From: Pseudomonas sp. 7SR1
GTDB lineage: Bacteria; Pseudomonadota; Gammaproteobacteria; Pseudomonadales; Pseudomonadaceae
DNA: 64,000 nucleotides
Direction: 5' to 3'
Assembly (NCBI RefSeq): GCF_900156465.1
Contig: NZ_LT707064.1
Coordinates: 1,214,001 to 1,278,000, forward strand
Shown here: positions 49,495-58,243 of the stretch, one piece after another
Position numbering within the stretch: the stretch's first letter is position 1
Layout: each line of letters opens with the position of its first letter
Position numbers and translations under genes: made by a program
The notes under the pieces: model-generated
What the model was told of the DNA's origin: nothing
Databases searched by the model: none
What the model saw: only the letters and a program-made list of their open reading frames with translations

Positions 49495-50688
49495 ATGACG
49501 CTTTCCCAACACGTCGCGGTGATCACCAGCGACGAACAAGCCCTGATCGTCGCCAGCGACCTGGCCGAAGATTTCAAGCGCGACAGCGCCTTGCGCGACC
49601 GCGAGCGCCGCCTGCCCTACCCTGAACTGGAGGCGTTTTCCCGCTCCGGCCTGTGGGGCATCAGCGTACCCCGGGAATATGGCGGCGCCGGTGTTTCCAG
49701 TGTCACGCTGGCCAGGGTGGTGGCCCTGATCGCACGGGCAGATGGCTCACTGGGGCAGATTCCGCAAAACCATTTCTACGCGGTGGAAGTCCTGCGGGTG
49801 AACGGCAGCGAAGCGCAGAAACGCCGCCTCTACGCCGAAGTGCTGGCCGGGCAGCGGTTCGGCAACGCCTTGGCGGAACTCGGAACCCGGACTGCCCACG
49901 ACCGCACCACCCAACTGCGCCGCGACGGCGGCGGTTATCGCATCAACGGGCGCAAGTTCTACGCCACGGGAGCGATCTACGCTCAGCGCATCCCCACGTC
50001 GGTGGTGGATGAAAACGGCGTGCAGCAGTTGGCGTTCGTCCCGCGGGACAGCAAGGGGCTGTCGGTCATCGACGACTGGAGCGGCTTCGGCCAGCGCACC
50101 ACCGGCAGCGGTTCGGTGGTGTTCGAAGATGTCTGGGTCGAGGCCGAGGACATCGTGCCGTTCCAGAGCGCCTTCGAGCGCCCCACGCCGGTCGGTCCAC
50201 TGGCGCAGATCCTCCACGCCGCGATCGATACCGGCATCGCCCGCGCCGCTTACGAAGACGCCTTGCATTTTGTCCGCAGCAAGACCCGGCCGTGGATCGA
50301 TGCCACCAGCGATATCGCCACCGAAGATCCACTCACCCTCAAGAGCTTCGGCCAGTTGGGCAGCCGCCTGCATGCCGCCGAGGCGTTGCTGGAGCGCGCT
50401 GGCGAGTTTCTCGACCGGGCCCAGGCCGACCCTCATGCCGAAACGGTCGCCGCGGCCTCGATTGCCGTGGCTGAAGCCCGGGCCATCAGCACCGAGGTTT
50501 CCCTGGCCATCGGTAGCACATTGTTCGAGCTGGCCGGCAGCCAGGCAACCCTGGTCGAACACGGCCTGGATCGTCACTGGCGCAACGCCCGGGTGCACAC
50601 CCTCCACGACCCGGTGCGCTGGAAATATCACGCCGTGGGCAATTTCTACCTCAACGATGAGAAACCGCCGCTGCGAGGAACCATCTGA
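49495..50688 (+). CDS. sfnB: SfnB/DszC-like flavin-dependent oxidoreductase, copy 2
   Basis: 397 residues, a paralogue of the preceding product with the same framework: SGLWGISVPREYGGAG, ADGSLGQIPQNHFYAVEVLR, GYRINGRKFYATGAIYAQRI, DDWSGFGQRTTGSGSV, HWRNARVHTLHDPVRWKYHA. The pocket-lining stretches differ (for example NETPNIQG in copy 1 against ERPTPVGP here), so the pair may act on successive or different substrates. 25 nt after copy 1; its stop shares a base with the next start (TGATG). Confidence 0.85.
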   Translation: MTLSQHVAVITSDEQALIVASDLAEDFKRDSALRDRERRLPYPELEAFSRSGLWGISVPREYGGAGVSSVTLARVVALIARADGSLGQIPQNHFYAVEVLRVNGSEAQKRRLYAEVLAGQRFGNALAELGTRTAHDRTTQLRRDGGGYRINGRKFYATGAIYAQRIPTSVVDENGVQQLAFVPRDSKGLSVIDDWSGFGQRTTGSGSVVFEDVWVEAEDIVPFQSAFERPTPVGPLAQILHAAIDTGIARAAYEDALHFVRSKTRPWIDATSDIATEDPLTLKSFGQLGSRLHAAEALLERAGEFLDRAQADPHAETVAAASIAVAEARAISTEVSLAIGSTLFELAGSQATLVEHGLDRHWRNARVHTLHDPVRWKYHAVGNFYLNDEKPPLRGTI

Positions 50689-52046
50689 TGGCGCAGGGCA
50701 AGAAGAAGATCCTGCTCAATGCGTTCAACATGAACTGCATCGGGCACATCAACCATGGCTTGTGGACTCACCCTCAGGACACGTCGACCCAGTACAACAC
50801 CCTCGAATACTGGACCGGCCTGGCACAACTGCTGGAGCGCGGGTTGTTCGACGGCTTGTTCATCGCCGATGTGGTGGGCGTCTACGACGTCTACCAGCAA
50901 TCGGTGGAGGTCACCCTCAAGGAGTCGATCCAGCTGCCGGTGAACGATCCCCTGCTGCTGGTCTCGGCGATGGCGGCTGCCACCCGCCACCTGGGGTTCG
51001 GCCTCACCGCCAACCTGACCTATGAGCCGCCGTACCTGTTCGCCCGGCGCATGAGCACCCTCGACCATCTGAGTCGCGGCCGGGTCGGCTGGAACATCGT
51101 CACCGGCTACCTGGACAGCGCCGCCCGGGCCATGGGCCTGGCCGCCCAGGTCGAACATGACCGCCGCTACGACCAGGCCGATGAATACCTGCAAGTGCTC
51201 TACAAGCTCTGGGAAGGCAGTTGGGAAAACGACGCGGTGCTCAACGACCGGCAGCGGCGGATCTACGCCCAACCGGAAAAAGTGCACAAGGTCCGGCACC
51301 AGGGCGAGTTCTACCAGGTCGAGGGCTACCACCTGTGCGAACCGTCGCCCCAGCGCACGCCAGTGTTGTTCCAGGCCGGCAGTTCGGAGCGCGGCCTGGC
51401 GTTCGCCGGGCGGCATGCCGAGTGTGTCTTCATCAGTGGCCAGGACAAGGCCGCGACCAGGAAGCAGGTGGACAAGGTACGCGCCAGCGCCGTCCAGGCC
51501 GGGCGCAATCCCGAGGACATCAAGGTGTTCATGGGCCTGAACGTGATTGTCGGCGAGACCGAAGCGGCAGCCTGGGCCAAACATGCCGAGTACCTGGGCT
51601 ACGCCAGTGCCGAGGCCGGGGTCGCACATTTTTCCGCGTCGACCGGCATCGATTTTTCCCGGTATGAACTGGACGAGCCGATCCAGTACGTGAAGAGCAA
51701 CGCCATCCAGTCCGCCACCCGGATCCTGCAGGCCAACGACTGGACCCGGCGCAAGCTCCTGGAGCAACACGCCCTGGGGGGACGCTACATCACCGTGGTC
51801 GGTTCGCCCGGGCAGGTGGCCGACGAGCTGGAATCCTGGGTCGCCGAGGCCGGTCTGGATGGCTTCAACCTGACCCGCATCGTGACGCCCCAGAGCTATG
51901 TGGATTTCATCGACCTGGTGATTCCCGAGCTGCAGCGACGCGGGTCGTACAAGACCGAATACGACGACGGCACCCTGCGGGAAAAACTGTTCCGCACGGG
52001 GGCGCATTTGCCCGAACGACACACCGGTTCGACCTACCGACACTGA
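50688..52046 (+). CDS. NtaA/SnaA/DszA-family FMN-dependent monooxygenase
   Basis: 452 residues, bacterial-luciferase-like TIM barrel of the class C two-component flavin monooxygenases. Blocks: LLNAFNMNCIGHINHGLWTH, GLFDGLFIADVVGVYDVY, FARRMSTLDHLSRGRVGWNI, EYLQVLYKLWEGSWENDA, PVLFQAGSSERGLAFAGRHA. DszA opens sulfone rings and NtaA oxidises nitrilotriacetate; with two DszC-like partners a C-S bond cleavage role is most likely. Needs FMNH2 from a separate reductase, which is not in this window. Coupled to the preceding gene by a 1 nt overlap. Confidence 0.85.
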   Translation: MAQGKKKILLNAFNMNCIGHINHGLWTHPQDTSTQYNTLEYWTGLAQLLERGLFDGLFIADVVGVYDVYQQSVEVTLKESIQLPVNDPLLLVSAMAAATRHLGFGLTANLTYEPPYLFARRMSTLDHLSRGRVGWNIVTGYLDSAARAMGLAAQVEHDRRYDQADEYLQVLYKLWEGSWENDAVLNDRQRRIYAQPEKVHKVRHQGEFYQVEGYHLCEPSPQRTPVLFQAGSSERGLAFAGRHAECVFISGQDKAATRKQVDKVRASAVQAGRNPEDIKVFMGLNVIVGETEAAAWAKHAEYLGYASAEAGVAHFSASTGIDFSRYELDEPIQYVKSNAIQSATRILQANDWTRRKLLEQHALGGRYITVVGSPGQVADELESWVAEAGLDGFNLTRIVTPQSYVDFIDLVIPELQRRGSYKTEYDDGTLREKLFRTGAHLPERHTGSTYRH

Positions 52047-52116
52047 CCCGTTCGGACCGAGAACAGGGTGGACCACGAAAGTACACACTTCACCATAAAT
52101 GACTGGAATTACCGAC

Positions 52117-52926
52117 ATGACCATGCAACGCCTGACCCTGCCAGTCAAAGCACTGGCCCTGGCCCTCGGCCTGTTCAGCTCGGCGCTGTTCGCCGCCGAC
52201 GCACCGTTGAAGATCGGCACCACCGCTGCGTTCGCCATTCCCCTGGAAGCTGCCGTGGAGGAGGCCGGCAAGCAGGGCCTGAAGGTCGAGCTGGTGGAGT
52301 TCAGCGACTGGATCGCGCCCAACGTCAGCCTGGCCTCCGGCGATATCGACGTGAATTATTTCCAGCACATTCCGTTCCTGGAAAACGCCAAGGCCGCCGC
52401 CGGTTTTGACCTGGTGCCGTTCGCCCCGGGCATCATCAACAACGTGGGTCTTTATTCGAAGCGCTTCAAAAGCTTCGACGAACTGCCCGAAGGCGCAAGC
52501 GTCGCCATCGCCAACGACCCGATCAACAGCGGCCGCGGCTTGCAATTACTGGCCAAGGCCGGGCTGATCACCCTCAAGCCGGGCGTGGGCTACAAGGCCA
52601 CCGAAGAAGACATCGTGGCCAATCCGAAGAAACTCCGGATCCTGCAAGTCGAGGCCGTGCAACTGGTGCGGGCCTATGAAGACGCCGACCTGGTGCAGGG
52701 CTACCCCGCCTACATCCGCCTGGCGAACACCTTCGACGCCACTTCCGCCCTGCTGTTCGACGGACTCGACCACAAGGAATACGTCATCCAGTTCGTGATC
52801 CAGCCCAAGAGCAAGGACGACCCACGGCTGATCAAGTTCGTCGACATCTACCAACATTCGCCCGCCGTGCGCACAGCCCTGGACAAAGCCCATGGCAAGC
52901 TCTACCAGGCCGGCTGGGAAGGTTGA
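52117..52926 (+). CDS. MetQ/NlpA-family ABC substrate-binding protein
   Basis: 269 residues. Signal peptide about 1-27 ([16 protein letters not shown]) without a lipobox cysteine, unlike E. coli MetQ, which is a lipoprotein; so this one is probably free in the periplasm. NlpA-domain blocks: [55 protein letters not shown]. In this operon the ligand is more likely the substrate of the monooxygenases (a sulfone, sulfonate or thioether) than methionine; inferred. Starts at 52117 or 52123; 70 nt after the monooxygenase. Confidence 0.88.
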   Translation: MTMQRLTLPVKALALALGLFSSALFAADAPLKIGTTAAFAIPLEAAVEEAGKQGLKVELVEFSDWIAPNVSLASGDIDVNYFQHIPFLENAKAAAGFDLVPFAPGIINNVGLYSKRFKSFDELPEGASVAIANDPINSGRGLQLLAKAGLITLKPGVGYKATEEDIVANPKKLRILQVEAVQLVRAYEDADLVQGYPAYIRLANTFDATSALLFDGLDHKEYVIQFVIQPKSKDDPRLIKFVDIYQHSPAVRTALDKAHGKLYQAGWEG

Positions 52927-52928
52927 CC

Positions 52929-54053
52929 ATGAATGCCATCAATGCTCGACTCAGGCTTGAAACACCCCCTCTCCAGAGCGCCGAACACACCGAGCTGCAT
53001 CCGCAATTGAACCGCGCCCATGTGCGCTTCATCGGCGTAGGCAAGACCTACAGCGGCAGCCAAGGGCCGGTGGCCGCGCTGCAGGGCATCGACCTGGCGA
53101 TCCAGCGCGGCGAAGTGTTCGGCATCATCGGCCGCAGCGGGGCCGGCAAGTCTTCGCTGATCCGCACGATCAATCGCCTCGAACAGCCCACCAGCGGTCG
53201 CGTGCTGATCGATCAGGTGGACATCGGCGGATTCGATGAGGACCAGTTGGTAGCGCTGCGTCGACGTGTCGGCATGATCTTCCAGCACTTCAACCTGATG
53301 TCGGCCAAGACCGTATGGCAGAACGTCGAGCTGCCCCTCAAGGTGGCCGGCGTGCCCAAGGCGCAGCGCCAGCGCAAAGTCCATGAACTGCTGGAGCTGG
53401 TGGGCCTGCAAGGCAAGCACAAGGCCTACCCGGCGCAGCTGTCGGGTGGCCAGAAACAGCGGGTAGGCATCGCCAGGGCCCTGGTGCACGATCCGCAGAT
53501 CCTGCTTTGCGACGAGGCCACCTCGGCCCTGGACCCGCAGACCACCCAGTCGATCCTGGCCCTGCTGCGCCAGATCAATCGACGGCTGGGCCTGACCATC
53601 GTGCTGATCACTCATGAGATGGCGGTGATCCGGGAGGTCTGCGACCGCGTGGTGGTGCTCGATCAAGGTCGAATCGTCGAACAGGGACCGGTCTGGGAAG
53701 TATTCGGCAACCCGCGACATGAAGTCAGCCGGACACTGCTGGCCCCATTGCAACAGGCCCTGCCAGACGAACTGCAAGGCCGCCTGCAAGCGCAACCGGC
53801 GTCGGCGGATGCCGCTGCGGTGCTGCGCCTGCAATTCACCGGCACGGGGCATGACGAACCGGACCTCGCCGCCTTGTTCAGCGCCTTGGGCGGACGGGTG
53901 CGATTGCTCCAGGGCGGCATCGAACGGATCCAGGGGCACGGTCTCGGACAATTGCTGCTGGCGGTAAGCGGCTCGGCGTGGAATGTCGAGCAATTGCGCG
54001 AGCGGGCCGGCCAGTGGGCACAGCGAGTGGAGGTGTTGGGTTATGTGGTTTGA
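52929..54053 (+). CDS. MetN-like ABC transporter ATPase with NIL domain
   Basis: 374 residues. ABC ATPase: Walker [17 protein letters not shown]-loop [18 protein letters not shown], signature [15 protein letters not shown], Walker [15 protein letters not shown], switch His [13 protein letters not shown]. The C-terminal about 75 residues form an ACT-like NIL domain ([20 protein letters not shown]), which in MetN binds substrate from the cytosolic side and inhibits transport. An N-terminal extension of about 35 residues precedes the ATPase. 2 nt after the binding protein; overlaps the permease start by 11 nt. Confidence 0.9.
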   Translation: MNAINARLRLETPPLQSAEHTELHPQLNRAHVRFIGVGKTYSGSQGPVAALQGIDLAIQRGEVFGIIGRSGAGKSSLIRTINRLEQPTSGRVLIDQVDIGGFDEDQLVALRRRVGMIFQHFNLMSAKTVWQNVELPLKVAGVPKAQRQRKVHELLELVGLQGKHKAYPAQLSGGQKQRVGIARALVHDPQILLCDEATSALDPQTTQSILALLRQINRRLGLTIVLITHEMAVIREVCDRVVVLDQGRIVEQGPVWEVFGNPRHEVSRTLLAPLQQALPDELQGRLQAQPASADAAAVLRLQFTGTGHDEPDLAALFSALGGRVRLLQGGIERIQGHGLGQLLLAVSGSAWNVEQLRERAGQWAQRVEVLGYVV

Positions 54054-54687
54054 TCGGTTATTGCAGGGTCTGGTCGATACGTTCCTGATGGTGGGCGTGT
54101 CGTCGCTGATCGCGCTACTGGCGGGCATTCCGCTGGCGGTGATCCTGGTCACCAGCGGCAAGGGCGGGATCTACGAAGCGCCGGCGCTGAACCGCGCCCT
54201 CGGTGCGTTCGTGAACCTGTTCCGCTCGATCCCCTTCCTGATCCTGATGGTGGCACTGATCCCGTTCACCCGGTGGGTCGTCGGCACCACTTACGGCGTA
54301 TGGGCCGCCGTGGTGCCACTGACCATCGCCGCCACGCCGTTCTTCGCCCGCATCGCGGAAGTCAGCCTTCGGGAAGTCGACCACGGCCTGATCGAGGCCG
54401 CCCAGGCCATGGGTTGCCGGCGCAGGCATATCGTCTGGCATGTATTGCTGCCCGAAGCGCTGCCAGGCATCGTCGCGGGGTTCACCATTACCCTGGTGAC
54501 CATGATCAACTCCTCGGCCATGGCCGGAGCGATCGGTGCCGGCGGCCTGGGCGACATCGCCTACCGTTACGGCTACCAGCGTTTCGACAGCCAGGTCATG
54601 CTCACGGTCATCGTGCTGCTGGTGATGCTGGTGGCGCTGATCCAACTGAGCGGGGATCGACTGGCGCGGCGGCTGAACAAGCGCTGA
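54043..54687 (+). CDS. MetI-like ABC transporter permease
   Basis: 214 residues, five predicted membrane helices. EAA loop [20 protein letters not shown], then [20 protein letters not shown] and [16 protein letters not shown], as in MetI. ATG 54043 lies inside the last codons of the ATPase gene, indicating translational coupling. Last gene of the six-gene organosulfur operon. Confidence 0.92.
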   Translation: MWFDRLLQGLVDTFLMVGVSSLIALLAGIPLAVILVTSGKGGIYEAPALNRALGAFVNLFRSIPFLILMVALIPFTRWVVGTTYGVWAAVVPLTIAATPFFARIAEVSLREVDHGLIEAAQAMGCRRRHIVWHVLLPEALPGIVAGFTITLVTMINSSAMAGAIGAGGLGDIAYRYGYQRFDSQVMLTVIVLLVMLVALIQLSGDRLARRLNKR

Positions 54688-54784
54688 GTCAAATGAGGGC
54701 GCAACCTGCAGGAACGCGGCTCCTGCAGGTGACGCGCTCATGATGCGGTATAGTCGGCCCCTGATCCCAATCAAGCCAGTGGCC

Positions 54785-55414
54785 ATGAAACACACACCCG
54801 ACGACCTGCGCGCCATCACCACCACGACCCTGGGCCACTACACTGCCGTGGCCGAAAGCTTCCGCGAAGGGACCCGTGACCACGACGTCAGCCAGAACAT
54901 CGATGCGCTGCTGCGGCATATCCAGGGCCCGGCCCCCTTCCACATTCTCGATTTCGGCTGCGGCCCCGGTCGTGACCTGCAGACGTTCACGCGCATGGGC
55001 CATGTCGCGATCGGCCTCGATGGTTCACCGGCATTCGCCCGTATGGCGCGCCAGGACAGTGGCTGCGAAGTGTGGCAACAGGACTTCCTGGAACTCGACC
55101 TGCCGGACGAGCGCTTCGACGGGATCTTCGCCAACGCCGTCCTGTTCCATATTCCCGTCCAGGAACTGCCCCGGGTGCTCAAGCAGTTGCGCGCCACGCT
55201 CAAGCCCGGCGGCGTGCTGTTCAGCTCCAACCCACGGGGTGAAAACCAGGAAGGCTGGAACGGCCAGCGTTTCGGCGCCTACCATGACCTCGCGGCCTGG
55301 CGCGCCTTGCTCACGGAGGCGGGCTTCGTGGAGCTGGAGCACTACTACCGGCCGGCGGGGTTGCCACGGGAACAACAGCCTTGGTTGGCAAGTGTCTGGC
55401 GCAGGCCTGCTTAG
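54785..55414 (+). CDS. Class I SAM-dependent methyltransferase
   Basis: 209 residues. Motif I ILDFGCGPGRDLQTF, acidic loop IGLDGSPAFARMA, DFLELDLPDERFDGIFANAV and post-motif RATLKPGGVLFSSNPRG. Start ATG 54785 is preferred; an upstream ATG at 54740 lacks support. Single gene between the sulfur operon and a repeat. Acceptor unknown; resembles small-molecule or thiol methyltransferases of the UbiE/TehB type. Confidence 0.85.
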   Translation: MKHTPDDLRAITTTTLGHYTAVAESFREGTRDHDVSQNIDALLRHIQGPAPFHILDFGCGPGRDLQTFTRMGHVAIGLDGSPAFARMARQDSGCEVWQQDFLELDLPDERFDGIFANAVLFHIPVQELPRVLKQLRATLKPGGVLFSSNPRGENQEGWNGQRFGAYHDLAAWRALLTEAGFVELEHYYRPAGLPREQQPWLASVWRRPA

Positions 55415-55428
55415 GATTGGAGGACGCC

Positions 55429-55530
55429 ATCGCGAGCAAGCTCGCTCCCACACTCGACCCGTCGTGAACTCATGATCGGTGAGCACCGCAGCTCCAGTTT
55501 GGGAGCGAGCTTGCTCGCGATAGCGGTCCA
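55429..55530. repeat. Dispersed dyad repeat, 'GGGAGCGAGCTTGCTCGCGAT' family
   Basis: The halves are ATCGCGAGCAAGCTCGCTCC (left) and GGGAGCGAGCTTGCTCGCGA (right); here the whole unit is in the opposite arrangement to the other copies, with each half also self-complementary (GAGCAAGCTCGC). Between the convergent methyltransferase and binding-protein genes. Confidence 0.85.
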
Positions 55531-55574
55531 ACAGTCAATGAAGCTTGATGGTTTAGCCTCATCGCCTGGAAGCT

Positions 55575-56141
55575 TCACTCCTGTTTTTTCAACCACTTCT
55601 GCGACAGCTGCTCCAGCCTCCCGTCCTCCTTGATACGCGTCAACGCGTTGTCCAGGCTGGCCTTGAATGCCGGATTGCCCTTCTGGAACGGAATCACCAG
55701 GCTTGGCGCAGGCTCGTTCTCTTCCTCCGGCTGGAACGACTGCGCCATCACCAAGGGACGTTGCTCCGGCTCCTTGCTCGCCAACAATCGAGCATCCGGT
55801 TGACTGTACGTGGCGCTGGTATCGAAACGTTCTGCCAGTTCCGGGGTCAGTGCTATGTGGTTGATGGCGACATCGTATTTGCCACTTTCCACGCCGCTCA
55901 AGAGGTCTGCGGCATCGGTCACCACGAAATCGGCACGGACATCGAGTTCACCGGCCAGCATCTGGCCCAGCTCCACTTCAAAACCGGTGAGCTTGCCGTC
56001 TTCCTTGAAGTTGAAAGGGGCCGTGTCGGCTTCGAGGGCAATGCGCAGTTCACCGCGGTCGTTGATATCGTCGATCAGTTCGGCATGGGCCAAGGGGCTC
56101 AAAAGGGGTAGCAGGCAAATCAGGCCAGGCAGAAAGCGCAT
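55575..56141 (-). CDS. Shortened SBP family 3 binding protein
   Basis: 188 residues; signal peptide 1-20 (end AHA). The first lobe is normal for amino-acid-binding proteins (LRIALEADTAPFNFKEDGKL, GFEVELGQMLAGELDVRADF, GKYDVAINHIALTPEL). After TYSQPDARLLASKEP the expected second lobe of 60-70 residues (usually starting DLKGKTVGV) is missing; the sequence passes through an acidic linker straight to the C-terminal helix NALTRIKEDGRLEQLSQKWL. The frame is intact and start has AAAGGAG, so this is a settled deletion form rather than a recent frameshift. Orphan: no permease or ATPase nearby. May be a ligand-binding remnant or a new scaffold. Confidence 0.75.
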   Translation of the reverse strand: MRFLPGLICLLPLLSPLAHAELIDDINDRGELRIALEADTAPFNFKEDGKLTGFEVELGQMLAGELDVRADFVVTDAADLLSGVESGKYDVAINHIALTPELAERFDTSATYSQPDARLLASKEPEQRPLVMAQSFQPEEENEPAPSLVIPFQKGNPAFKASLDNALTRIKEDGRLEQLSQKWLKKQE

Positions 56142-56273
56142 GGTCGCTCCTTTGAATTTGTACAAGCGACGCTCGTTCAGGCTCGCTTTGCTATGGTTGT
56201 CGCAGGCTTCGACAACGAATGGTCATGAAGTTGTCATGGCCAGGCGGATTTCATGGAAAAACTGGAGAAGAAA

Positions 56274-56699
56274 ATGAAAAGCTTTATGTCACGTGCAGTG
56301 TTGACTGGCCTGTTGTTGGGGACTTCGATGCTGGCTGTAGCGGCGACCCCCGCTCCAAAAGGCGCGCAAGTATTCATCGTTTCCCCGGAAGACGGCGCCA
56401 CCGTTCCCCAGGAGTTCAAGGTCAAGTTCGGGGTAAAGGGCATTGCCCTGGCCCCAGCCGGTGATGTGACAAAGAACACCGGGCACCACCATCTGCTGGT
56501 CGATGTGGACAAACTGCCCGCCGCGGGTGCGCCGATCCCCACCGACGCCAACCACATGCACTTCGGCAAGGCACAGACCGAAGCCACCATCAAGCTGGCC
56601 CCGGGCAAACATACCTTGCAGCTGGAACTGGGCGATACCGGTCATATCCCGTTCGAACCCCCGATCGTATCCAAGAAAATCACGGTGAACGTGAAGTAA
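56274..56699 (+). CDS. DUF4399 periplasmic protein
   Basis: 141 residues. Signal peptide about 1-22 (LLLGTSMLAVAA). The mature part is one compact beta domain with a His-rich segment NTGHHHLLVDVDKLP and HMHFGKAQTEATIKLAPGKH, typical of DUF4399; the histidines suggest metal binding (inferred). ATG 56274 has GGAG 6 nt before; an in-frame ATG at 56253 would spoil the signal peptide. Function unknown; divergent from the shortened binding protein. Confidence 0.82.
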   Translation: MKSFMSRAVLTGLLLGTSMLAVAATPAPKGAQVFIVSPEDGATVPQEFKVKFGVKGIALAPAGDVTKNTGHHHLLVDVDKLPAAGAPIPTDANHMHFGKAQTEATIKLAPGKHTLQLELGDTGHIPFEPPIVSKKITVNVK

Positions 56700-56736
56700 C
56701 ACGAGAACTGCTGACACGGCATGCCTGGTGTCAGGC

Positions 56737-56775
56737 AAAAAAAACGGGAGCCCCTTGCGAGGCTCCCGTTTTTAT
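56737..56775. terminator. Bidirectional rho-independent terminator
   Basis: Stem AAAACGGGAGCC / GGCTCCCGTTTT with U-tracts on both strands, between the convergent DUF4399 and serA genes. Confidence 0.92.
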
Positions 56776-56809
56776 CGCAGGCCAATCTCCAGCTTGCAGC
56801 TCAGTCGCC

Positions 56810-58039
56810 TCAGAACAGCACGCGGCAGCGGATGGTGCCGTTGACGTGTTGCAGCTTCTCCTGGGCCAGGTCCGAGTATTCGGCATCGACGTCGATCACG
56901 ACGTAGCCGACTTTCTCGTTGGTCTGCAGGAACTGACCGGAAATGTTGATGCCGTTTTCGGCGAAGACCTTGTTGATCTCGCTCATCACGCCCGGGATGT
57001 TCTCGTGGATGTGCAGCAGGCGGTGCTTGCCAGGGTGTGCCGGCAGGGCCACTTCCGGGAAGTTGACCGACGACACCGAAGTACCGTTGTCGCTGTACTT
57101 GACCAGTTTTTCCGCCACTTCCAGACCGATGTTGGCCTGGGCCTCGGCAGTGGAACCACCGATGTGCGGGGTCAGGATCACGTTGTCCAGGCCACGCAGC
57201 GGGCTTTCGAAGATATCGTCGTTGGAGCGGGGCTCCACCGGGAACACGTCGATGGCGGCGCCGATCAGGTGCTTGTCCTTGATCGCCTCGGCCAGGGCCT
57301 CGAGCTTGACCACGGTGCCACGCGCGGCGTTGATCAGGATGCCGCCCTTCTTGATCGCACGGATTTCCTTCTCGCCGATCATCCACTGGGTCGCCGGGGT
57401 TTCCGGAACGTGCAGGGTGACGATGTCGGACATACCCAGCAACTCGTGCAGGTCATTGACCTGGGTGGCATTGCCCAACGGCAGCTTGGTCACGGTGTCG
57501 TAGAAGAACACCTGCATGCCCAGGCCTTCGGCCAGGACAGACAGTTGGGTGCCGATCGAGCCATAGCCGACGATACCCAGCTTCTTGCCGCGGATCTCGA
57601 AGGAGTTGGCGGCACTCTTGATCCAGCCGCCACGGTGGCAGGAAGCGTTTTTCTCGGGGATACCGCGCAGCAGCAGGATCGCTTCGGCCAGCACCAGCTC
57701 GGCGACGGAACGGGTGTTGGAGTACGGTGCGTTGAACACCGCGATACCGCGCTCGCGGGCCGCGTCGAGGTCAACCTGGTTGGTGCCGATGCAGAAGCAG
57801 CCGACCGCTACCAGTTTCTTGGCGTGGTCGAAGATCTCTTCGGTCAATTGGGTACGGGAGCGAATGCCGATGAAGTGAGCATCGGCGATCTTTTCCTTGA
57901 GCTGGGCTTCCGGCAGAGAACTGGTGATGTACTCGATGCTGGTGTAGCCCGCCGACTTGAGGACGTCGACAGCCGATTGGTGGACGCCTTCGAGAAGAAG
58001 GAACTTGATCTTGCTCTTATCGAGAGAAGTCTTGCTCAT
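56810..58039 (-). CDS. serA: D-3-phosphoglycerate dehydrogenase SerA
   Basis: First step of serine synthesis. 409 residues from ATG 58039: substrate domain, NAD domain with GYGSIGTQLSVLAEGLG, catalytic Arg in NAARGTVV, Glu-His relay ending in LTPHIGGSTAEAQ, and C-terminal ACT domain (about 338-409, LHIHENIPGVMSEINKVF) for serine feedback. The ACT form without the intervening domain is the E. coli type. Divergent from the D-2-hydroxyglutarate dehydrogenase; SerA makes D-2-hydroxyglutarate as a by-product that the neighbour removes. Confidence 0.97.
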   Translation of the reverse strand: MSKTSLDKSKIKFLLLEGVHQSAVDVLKSAGYTSIEYITSSLPEAQLKEKIADAHFIGIRSRTQLTEEIFDHAKKLVAVGCFCIGTNQVDLDAARERGIAVFNAPYSNTRSVAELVLAEAILLLRGIPEKNASCHRGGWIKSAANSFEIRGKKLGIVGYGSIGTQLSVLAEGLGMQVFFYDTVTKLPLGNATQVNDLHELLGMSDIVTLHVPETPATQWMIGEKEIRAIKKGGILINAARGTVVKLEALAEAIKDKHLIGAAIDVFPVEPRSNDDIFESPLRGLDNVILTPHIGGSTAEAQANIGLEVAEKLVKYSDNGTSVSSVNFPEVALPAHPGKHRLLHIHENIPGVMSEINKVFAENGINISGQFLQTNEKVGYVVIDVDAEYSDLAQEKLQHVNGTIRCRVLF

Positions 58040-58243
58040 CTGCGTAAACCTGTGTCCCGGAGAAAAATGGCAGGGAATCGGACAGCGCATGCTGGCCCGA
58101 CGGCATGACCGCCGTCGCCGCAGTACAGCCGTTGGGCACTACGCTGCGGGGTCGGTATGCTAGCATATGCACCCCGCTAAACACTCATTCCTGCGACGTG
58201 AAGCGTTCTCAGGATGACCATGAATTGTTCGAGAGTTCTGTCG

